DNA of 64,000 nt, from positions 434,001 to 498,000 of the forward strand of contig CAZDXQ010000001.1 of the NCBI GenBank assembly GCA_964509545.1, given 5' to 3'. The notes below the pieces were generated by a model. The model was not told where the DNA came from. It ran no database searches and saw nothing but the letters and a program-made list of their open reading frames with translations. This document shows positions 58,618-64,000 of the stretch, one piece after another. How positions within the stretch are numbered: position 1 is the first letter of the stretch; each line of letters begins with the position of its first letter. The DNA comes from JADJWR01 sp964509545. GTDB taxonomy: Bacteria; Pseudomonadota; Gammaproteobacteria; Burkholderiales; Burkholderiaceae_F. A program made the position numbers and the translations under genes.

Positions 58618-59511
58618 TCACAGCCGGCGGCTGGCGGCCACGGCGAAGCCAGAGCCTTTGCCGACCAAGAAGGACCAGAGGCGGGCGAGCAGGCCAGGGC
58701 GCCCATGCAGGCGCACAAGCGCTTCGTCGCGGTGCGAAACCTCGTCGCGGCGGCAGGCTTCGAGCGTTGTGCGCAGTTCGTCAAGCTCCGGGTTCCGCCG
58801 CTCCAGCCGCTCGATCTGCCCTGCATAGTGGCGATCGACGAACTGCTCGACGGCGGCCACCGTGGCGAAAACCGCGCGCGGACCGAGCAGCGCCGGAACC
58901 GCACCGGTGAGCCAGCCGGCCACCCGCCACAGGGGCAGCAGCCGGCTGCGCGCGGCCGCCGGCAGCCAGCGGCGAATCCTCTGCAGGTGCAGATGCTCGG
59001 CGGCTAAGTGCCGTGCCGCGAAGGCACGCAGCTCGTCGTCGCGCGCCAAGGCGAGAATGCCGCGATAGATCTGCACGGCGCCGATCTCGCCGGCGTGGTC
59101 CGTCCGCAGGTCGGCGATCACGGCCGCCGGCAGCCCGTTGGCCTGAGCGTCGGCGCGCCGCCACAGCGGTCGCAGGCGATGGAAGCCGGCATAGGCGAAG
59201 TCGAGCGTGCTCATCACCAGCGGCCGGCTCACGGCGATGCGGGCGAGCGTGCTGTACGAGGGCAGCCGGGACCAGATCGCGGCGAACGCGCCGACACCTG
59301 AAACCAGCGAGCCGTCGGCCTGGCGCACGTGCAGCCGTGCCAGCGCCGTTTCACGGCTCAGGTCGGAACCGAGGTCGGCCTGATCGCAGGCCGAGGCGTC
59401 GACCCACGCAATCGAACCAGCACCATGCTGCCGGCGATAGTGGGCGATCTCGCGCCGGCACAGCGGGCAAGCGCCGTCGAAGTAGACCGTGCAGGCGGCG
59501 GGCTGAGACAT
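58618..59511 (-). CDS. Fusion of DCC thiol-oxidoreductase and COQ7 demethoxyubiquinone hydroxylase
   Basis: A 297-residue protein in two parts. Residues 1-115 are a DUF393/DCC-family thioredoxin-like domain with VYFDGACPLCRREIAHYR. Residues 130-297 are a COQ7-type di-iron hydroxylase: DLRTDHAGEIGAVQIYRG, RHLAAEHLHL, VEQFVDRHYAGQI and DEVSHRDEALV carry the iron ligands. COQ7 hydroxylates the C6 position of the quinone ring. The fused DCC domain could supply redox regulation or electron transfer. Its ATG overlaps the stop of the small gene before it as TGATG. Confidence 0.88.
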   Translation of the reverse strand: MSQPAACTVYFDGACPLCRREIAHYRRQHGAGSIAWVDASACDQADLGSDLSRETALARLHVRQADGSLVSGVGAFAAIWSRLPSYSTLARIAVSRPLVMSTLDFAYAGFHRLRPLWRRADAQANGLPAAVIADLRTDHAGEIGAVQIYRGILALARDDELRAFAARHLAAEHLHLQRIRRWLPAAARSRLLPLWRVAGWLTGAVPALLGPRAVFATVAAVEQFVDRHYAGQIERLERRNPELDELRTTLEACRRDEVSHRDEALVRLHGRPGLLARLWSFLVGKGSGFAVAASRRL

Positions 59512-59720
59512 CACCGGCTCCCGTCGATCCGCTCCGCAAGGCCGCCGACCTCGACGGTGTAGTCGACCATCGGCGCGCCGCAGATGTATGGCCGGTTAGC
59601 GCTTACTTCTGCTTCGGCGTCGCGAGGAAGACCGCCCACGTAATCGCCCGCGCCCTTGCCGTCCGGGTACCTGACGACGGCAAAGCCCTTGATGACGACC
59701 GGAACCCGATACATCGGCAT
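59511..59720 (-). CDS. Small conserved hypothetical protein, first gene of the quinone/redox series
   Basis: A 69-residue protein (MPMYRVPVVIKGFAVVRYPD then GKGAGDYVGGLPRDAEAEVS). No membrane helix or metal motif is seen. It ends in TGATG coupled to the COQ7 fusion gene. It is the first gene after the promoter at 59775-59804, with a leader of about 50 bases. Confidence 0.6.
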   Translation of the reverse strand: MPMYRVPVVIKGFAVVRYPDGKGAGDYVGGLPRDAEAEVSANRPYICGAPMVDYTVEVGGLAERIDGSR

Positions 59721-59739
59721 GACTGGTCCTGTGCTGTAG

Positions 59740-59804
59740 TTGGACAAACATTCATTTCTGGCTATCTGTCCAAGACAATACGCAATCAACAATCTCGGTG
59801 TCAA
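59740..59804. promoter_or_regulatory. Divergent promoter region with sigma-70 boxes and an inverted repeat
   Basis: On the minus strand a perfect TTGACA (-35, 59799-59804) and TATTGT (-10, 59775-59780) lie 18 bases apart, reading toward the redox series. On the plus strand TTGGAC (59740-59745), a 17-base spacer and TATCTG form a weaker promoter toward the MerR gene. TTGGACA (59740-59746) and TGTCCAA (59767-59773) are exact inverted repeats around the minus-strand start point and likely form an operator. The region is AT-rich, unlike the rest of the window. Confidence 0.6.
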
Positions 59805-59897
59805 CAAAAAAAGGTACAAAGCCCTTACAAAGCACAGTTCTTTCGTGACAAAATTGCGTCGCCGTTGATCCTCTTGGCACCCGCCGCGCTCGTTTTC

Positions 59898-60881
59898 ATG
59901 GACATTTCCTCTACACATCAGTCACCTGCACCGAGGTATCGCAGCGGCACGGCAGCGCGACTGGCCGGGATTCACGTGGCCACATTGCGCATGTGGGAAC
60001 GCCGATACGGCGTCGTCGGACCGCAGGTCAGTGACCATGGCCATCGCCGCTACTCGCCGCAGGACGTCAGTCGGCTGGCGACGATCAAGGCGCTGGTCGA
60101 CTGCGGCCATCCGATCGGCACGCTGGCTCGTCTGCCGCTGGCCACGCTGCGCGAGATGTACGCTGCGGCGACCGCGGCCTCGGCGCAGCCGCCGCCATCG
60201 CAGAGCGACTTGCCGCTGCGCGTGGCCCTCGTCGGCGAGGCGTTGTCGGCTCGGGCCGAGTCGGCCGCGGCGCAGTTTCCGCGTCTTCTCATCGTCGCCG
60301 CCTGCCCGGACCGGGAACAGGCGGCCGCGTCGCTCCGCGGCGCCAGCGCCGACCTGCTGGCGATCGAGATCCCGGCACTTGGCCAGGATTCGGCGGACAT
60401 CGTCGATGCACTGTCGGCCGCAGTCGGCGCCCGTCGGGCGCTCGTCGCCTTCCGCTTTGGCGCCGAGGCCGCCGTGCGCGAACTGCGCCGACGCGGCCAC
60501 GCGGTAACGCGCGCGCCGATCGGACTGGCCGAGATCGAGTCGCTCGGCGCGGCGGCCCTCGACCGGCGCGAAGTTGCGCCGACGCCGACGGCGCCGCCGA
60601 CGCCGCGTTTCGACGAAGCGACGCTGGCGCGGCTGGCGCAGGCATCGACGAGCGTCCGCTGCGAATGCCCGCGGCACGTGATCGACCTGCTGCTGAGTCT
60701 CGGCGCGTTCGAACGCTACAGCGCCGAGTGCGAAAGCCGCAGTCCCGCCGATGCCGAAACGCACCGCGATCTCGGCCGCGTCGCCGGTACCGCGCGCGCC
60801 CTGTTCGAAGACGCGCTGGTGCGGGTCGCCCAGGCCGAGGGCATGGCGTTGCCGCCGCACGCCGCCGGCGCGGACTCCTGA
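59898..60881 (+). CDS. MerR family transcriptional regulator with large C-terminal sensor region
   Basis: A 327-residue regulator. Residues 15-82 are the MerR helix-turn-helix: YRSGTAARLAGIHVATLRMW, ERRYGVVGPQ, GHRRYSPQDVSRLATIKAL. A Rossmann-like region follows (VALVGEALSARAESAAAQF), then a helical region with PRHVIDLLLSLGAFERYSAE. The length and layout resemble LitR/CarH-type light-dependent repressors, but I do not see the cobalamin lower-ligand DxHxxG motif or the WxxxE/H region, so B12 binding is not supported. It is divergent from the redox series and likely controls it through the inverted repeat. Confidence 0.8.
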   Translation: MDISSTHQSPAPRYRSGTAARLAGIHVATLRMWERRYGVVGPQVSDHGHRRYSPQDVSRLATIKALVDCGHPIGTLARLPLATLREMYAAATAASAQPPPSQSDLPLRVALVGEALSARAESAAAQFPRLLIVAACPDREQAAASLRGASADLLAIEIPALGQDSADIVDALSAAVGARRALVAFRFGAEAAVRELRRRGHAVTRAPIGLAEIESLGAAALDRREVAPTPTAPPTPRFDEATLARLAQASTSVRCECPRHVIDLLLSLGAFERYSAECESRSPADAETHRDLGRVAGTARALFEDALVRVAQAEGMALPPHAAGADS

Positions 60882-61024
60882 GCCAGACCGCCGGAGGCCC
60901 GCCGCGACCACATGCGCCGGCGGCGTCGGAGTTCACAGAAACTGGTCAGGCCAATTCGTTGCCGGCGCAGGCATAATCCGCCGCCCGCGGCCGTCCGCGG
61001 TAATTCGATCCGCGAGGAGGAGAC

Positions 61025-62254
61025 ATGTCGATGAAGACCATTCTGGCGGCCGCGTCGCTGCTGGCGCTCGCCGCATGCCAGACCACGAGCCCGCCGGCTG
61101 CAGCGCCCACACCAGCCGCAGCGCCCCCGCCCGCCTGGCAGCAGGGCCGCAGTGCCGATCAGGCGAATTCCAAGCTGGCGCCGCACGCGGGACGGATGAC
61201 CGCCACGCCGGTGAACGAGATCCCGCTGTCCAGCCTGAAGGTGCCGCCGGGCTTCAAGGTGGAGGTGTGGGCGAGCGGCATCCCCGGCGGGCGCGCGATG
61301 GCGCGCGGCGACGGCGGCAAGATCTACGTCGGCACGCGCGTCATCGGCCGCGTGTACGAGATCACCGACAACGGCACGACGCGCACCAGCCGCGTGGTCG
61401 TCGACAAGCTGACGCAGCCGGCCGGCGTGGCGTTCAAGGACGGTTCGCTGTACGTGATGGCGATCGACAAGGTGCTGCGCTTCGACGGCATCGAGAAGAA
61501 CCCGAACGTGGCGCCGGTGGACATGACCGCGGCGTTCAAGCTGCCCAAGGAGCAGCATCACAACTGGAAGTACATCGCCTTCGGGCCCGACGGCAAGCTG
61601 TACGTGCCGTTCGGCGCGCCGTGCAACATCTGCGTGCCGCCGACCAACGAGTACGCGCAGATCCGCCGCTATAACGCCGACGGATCGGGCATGGAGGTGA
61701 TCGCCACCGGCGTGCGCAACACCGTGGGCTTCGCCTGGCATCCGGTGACGAAGGACCTGTGGTTCACCGACCACGGCCGCGACTGGATGGGCGACGACAC
61801 GCCCGAGGACGAACTGAACGTGCTGACCAAGGCCGGCAACAACTACGGCTTCCCGTACTGCCATGCCAACGGCGTGGCCGACAAGGACATCAAGAAAGTC
61901 AACCCGTGCGACGGCGTGACGCTGCCGGTCGCGACGATGGGCCCGCACGCGGCGGTGATGGGCGTGCTGTTCTACACCGGCAGCATGTTCCCGGCCGAGT
62001 ACCGCAACACGATGTTCGTGGCGCGCAAGGGTTCGTGGAACCGGACCAAGAAGTTCGGCTTCGACGTGGTCACGGTGCGGCCGGCGGCGGACAACAAGAG
62101 CGCCAAGGTCGAGCCGTTCATGACCGGCTTCCTCGATCCGGCCACGGAGAACTTCACCGGCCGCCCGGCGTACCTGCTGCAACTGCCCGACGGCTCGCTG
62201 CTGGTTTCCGACGAGCAACTGGGAGCGATCTACCGCATCACCTATGGTCGCTGA
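61025..62254 (+). CDS. PQQ-dependent sugar dehydrogenase-type lipoprotein (sorbosone dehydrogenase-like)
   Basis: A 409-residue protein. The signal peptide ends in the lipobox LAALAACQT, then a proline/alanine linker. The mature part is a beta-propeller of the sugar/sorbosone dehydrogenase type: PPGFKVEVWASGIPGGRAMA, KIYVGTRVIGRVYEI, FGPDGKLYVPFGAPC, VRNTVGFAWHP and WFTDHGRDWMGDDTPEDELN. These oxidise sugars in the periplasm with a bound quinone cofactor. A strong GAGGAGGAG site precedes the ATG. The cytochrome gene downstream overlaps it by 11 bases and could be the electron acceptor. Confidence 0.85.
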   Translation: MSMKTILAAASLLALAACQTTSPPAAAPTPAAAPPPAWQQGRSADQANSKLAPHAGRMTATPVNEIPLSSLKVPPGFKVEVWASGIPGGRAMARGDGGKIYVGTRVIGRVYEITDNGTTRTSRVVVDKLTQPAGVAFKDGSLYVMAIDKVLRFDGIEKNPNVAPVDMTAAFKLPKEQHHNWKYIAFGPDGKLYVPFGAPCNICVPPTNEYAQIRRYNADGSGMEVIATGVRNTVGFAWHPVTKDLWFTDHGRDWMGDDTPEDELNVLTKAGNNYGFPYCHANGVADKDIKKVNPCDGVTLPVATMGPHAAVMGVLFYTGSMFPAEYRNTMFVARKGSWNRTKKFGFDVVTVRPAADNKSAKVEPFMTGFLDPATENFTGRPAYLLQLPDGSLLVSDEQLGAIYRITYGR

Positions 62255-62834
62255 GCGCCGCGTGCGCTCGACGGCGCGGGCGCTGGCCTGCGCCGCGCTG
62301 CTGGTGTCCGCGGCCGCGGCGGCGCAGCCGAAAGCCGAGCTGCTTTCGGCCTGCGCCACCTGCCACGGGCCGGGCGGCAATTCGACGGTGCCGCAGTTTC
62401 CGTCGCTCGCCGCGCAGCCGAAGGTCTTCATCGAGAACCAGCTCGTGCTGATCCGCGAGGGCCTGCGCGACGTGCCGTCGATGAAGGAGGTGATGACCGG
62501 CTTGAGCGACGAGACTATCGTCGCGCTGGCCGGTTATTACGCGGCGCAGGCGCCGGCCGCGCAGGCGGTTCGGGTGCAGGCGGAGAAGTACCGGCAGGGC
62601 GAGCAGGTGTCGCAGAAGATGCTCTGCGGCACCTGCCACCTGCCCGATTATTCCGGGCAGAAACAGGTGCCGCGGCTGGCCGGGCAGCACGAGCAGTACC
62701 TGCTCGCGTCGATGAAGCAGTTCCGCGACAACCCCGGCCCCGGTCGCGACACGATCATGGCGGCATCGCTGCGCGGACTGACCGACGCCGATCTCGCCAG
62801 CCTGGCGCACTACCTGGCGGCATTCAGGCCGTAG
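62244..62834 (+). CDS. Dihaem cytochrome c
   Basis: A 196-residue secreted protein. A signal peptide (RALACAALLVSAAAAA) is followed by two cytochrome c domains with haem motifs CATCH and CGTCH, each with a likely distal Met (PSMKEVMTGLS and DTIMAASLRG). This is the cytochrome c4-like layout, found as electron acceptor for periplasmic dehydrogenases. Its start overlaps the end of the sugar dehydrogenase gene by 11 bases, so the two are coupled and likely work together. Confidence 0.9.
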   Translation: MVAERRVRSTARALACAALLVSAAAAAQPKAELLSACATCHGPGGNSTVPQFPSLAAQPKVFIENQLVLIREGLRDVPSMKEVMTGLSDETIVALAGYYAAQAPAAQAVRVQAEKYRQGEQVSQKMLCGTCHLPDYSGQKQVPRLAGQHEQYLLASMKQFRDNPGPGRDTIMAASLRGLTDADLASLAHYLAAFRP

Positions 62835-62896
62835 GCGCGAAGCGCTGCGGCCCGCCCGGACCCGCGCGTGGCTGTGCCGTCCGCCGGCGTGGCGGC

Positions 62897-63820
62897 TCAG
62901 TCCCGCCGCCCGAACTGCGCCAGCGCCACGCCGGCCAGCGTCACCGCGGCGCCGCCGAGCTTGATCCACGTGTAGCTCTCGCCCATCGCCAGCCACGCCA
63001 CGAAACCGGCCACCGGCGGCATCAGGTACATCATCGGCGCGGTGCGCGCCACGCCGCGCACGGTGTTGACCCAGCCCCAGACGATCCAGCCGATGAAGGC
63101 GGAGACGATCACCGCCCACAGCGTGCCGGCCCAGATCGCGACCGACACCGCGGGCCAGTCGACGGTGAAACCCGCCGGCAGGCTGAGCAGCACTACCGGC
63201 GCGGAGCCGGCCAGCGTGCCGTAGGCCATCACGGTGACGCCGCCGTGCTTCTCGATCAGCGGCTTGGCGGCCACCGTGTAGGCGGAGAAGAACGAGGCGG
63301 CGATGAGCAGCACGAGATCGCCGCTGCTCGCCTGCCAGCTCGCGGCGAGCAGCTTGTCGGACAGAAAGATCAGCACGCCGCCGCAGGCCACCGCCACGCC
63401 CGCCACCTGCGCGCGCGTCAACCGCTCGTAGCCGGCGCGGCGCAGCAGCAGCAGCGTGAACACCGGCCCCATGGCGAGGATCAGCGAACTGGAGAAGGCG
63501 GTCGACCAGTGGATGCCGTAGGTCACCAGACCGACGTGCAGCAGATGCCCCATCAGGCCGAGCCGCACCAGCGCCCACCACTCGCTGCGGTCGAGCTTCG
63601 GCCAGCGCGCGCCGAAGCGCTGCCACAGCAACAGCACGGCACAGGCCGGCATGATCAGATAGCGCGCGAACAGGAAGCCGCCGGGGCCGAGCGCGGTGAA
63701 CACCGCCTTTTGCACGCTGAAGTTGGCGCCCCAGACGAGCACGAGCGCAAAAGCGAGCAGCAACGCGGTGCGCTGTCGCCGCGCTTCGCGCGGCGCCGCG
63801 CGTGGCGTGGATGAATCGGA
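62897..63820 (-). CDS. EamA/DMT family transporter
   Basis: A membrane protein of about 307 residues with ten predicted helices in two EamA repeats, e.g. TALLLAFALVLVWGANFSVQ, MGPVFTLLLLRRAGYERLTR, LLIAASFFSAYTVAAKPLIE and MMYLMPPVAGFVAWLAMGES. EamA exporters move amino acids or other metabolites. No ATG fits the N-terminus; TTG at 63820 or 63856 is the probable start. It converges on the cytochrome gene. Confidence 0.83.
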   Translation of the reverse strand, partial: SDSSTPRAAPREARRQRTALLLAFALVLVWGANFSVQKAVFTALGPGGFLFARYLIMPACAVLLLWQRFGARWPKLDRSEWWALVRLGLMGHLLHVGLVTYGIHWSTAFSSSLILAMGPVFTLLLLRRAGYERLTRAQVAGVAVACGGVLIFLSDKLLAASWQASSGDLVLLIAASFFSAYTVAAKPLIEKHGGVTVMAYGTLAGSAPVVLLSLPAGFTVDWPAVSVAIWAGTLWAVIVSAFIGWIVWGWVNTVRGVARTAPMMYLMPPVAGFVAWLAMGESYTWIKLGGAAVTLAGVALAQFGRRD

Positions 63821-64000
63821 CAAGGGCGGGAAGCAGCTCGTTGAGGCGCGGCGCAACGTGGGCGGACAGTATCGGGCTGCCGTCGCCGCGCAGGCGGGAA
63901 TCTAGCGGCTTTGCCGCGGTCGGCGCCGGGCGCGGACCGCTTGCACTTGCCTGAGTCGGTGCGGGGCGAGCGGCGCCCGTGGTTCGTTTTCCGGGGGTCT

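Noticed and set aside
59898..60881. Considered as a B12-dependent LitR/CarH photoreceptor
   Set aside because: The DxHxxG cobalamin ligand and the helical cap motif are not visible, so only a general MerR call is supported.

Overview
This 64 kb window is chromosomal DNA from a GC-rich proteobacterium, most likely a betaproteobacterium of the order Burkholderiales (inference). The reasons are uniformly high GC with strong GC3, a lysine/alanine-rich histone-H1-like protein, an acoXABC acetoin dehydrogenase cluster, a PotABCD-type transporter, a SoxX-type cytochrome, a complete-looking ubiquinone tail-pathway pair (UbiG, COQ7) and HiPIP. No rRNA, tRNA, CRISPR array or intact insertion sequence was seen.

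Left part (0-11.7 kb): the 3' end of an FAD/Fe-S D-lactate dehydrogenase-type enzyme, a YecA-like SEC-C protein, a shortened Vgb-like propeller protein, a VapBC-type toxin-antitoxin pair, then a five-gene plus-strand operon of a class III aminotransferase with a polyamine-type ABC transporter (ATPase, binding protein, two permeases), followed by a COG2403-like P-loop GTPase. From 12 to 26 kb come mainly housekeeping and metabolic genes: a berberine-bridge-type oxidase, cupin, M28 peptidase, O-methyltransferase, SoxX, a metallo-beta-lactamase protein, an AEP primase-polymerase overlapping a CapA gene, a long thioredoxin-fold protein, the H1-like protein, a methyltransferase coupled to a Nudix hydrolase, a PhoX phosphatase and an MFS transporter.

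From 26 to 42 kb: a minus-strand acetoin dehydrogenase operon (acoX, acoA, acoB, acoC) with a lipoate ligase-like gene beside it, then a truncated DUF4143 ATPase, a BrkB membrane protein, a fibronectin-III lipoprotein, an ORC/Cdc6-like ATPase, a SHOCT/Spy-like stress pair, a DUF5916 outer-membrane-type protein and a lectin-like lipoprotein.

The most unusual part is 42.4-52.1 kb, a degraded defence island. It has HEPN remnants at both ends, three separate copies of the 3' tail of a type I methylase gene (hsdM), an hsdM gene reduced to its two ends, an hsdR 5' fragment fused to a Fic-like scrap, two toxin-antitoxin-type pairs (PIN/AbrB and DUF5615/DUF433), a cold-shock-domain/Excalibur membrane protein, and an apparently intact 1718-residue protein that joins a DnaQ-like exonuclease, a RecQ helicase and a UvrD helicase. 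The hsdM tails lie at the junctions between modules, which suggests they served as recombination points.

From 53.7 to 60.9 kb there is a minus-strand array of redox and quinone genes (flavin oxidoreductase, small membrane proteins, fasciclin, SDR, a HiPIP missing one cysteine ligand, UbiG, a DCC-COQ7 fusion) headed by a good sigma-70 promoter and faced by a divergent MerR regulator; I read it as one MerR-controlled stress regulon. The window ends with a PQQ-type sugar dehydrogenase lipoprotein, a dihaem cytochrome c and an EamA transporter.
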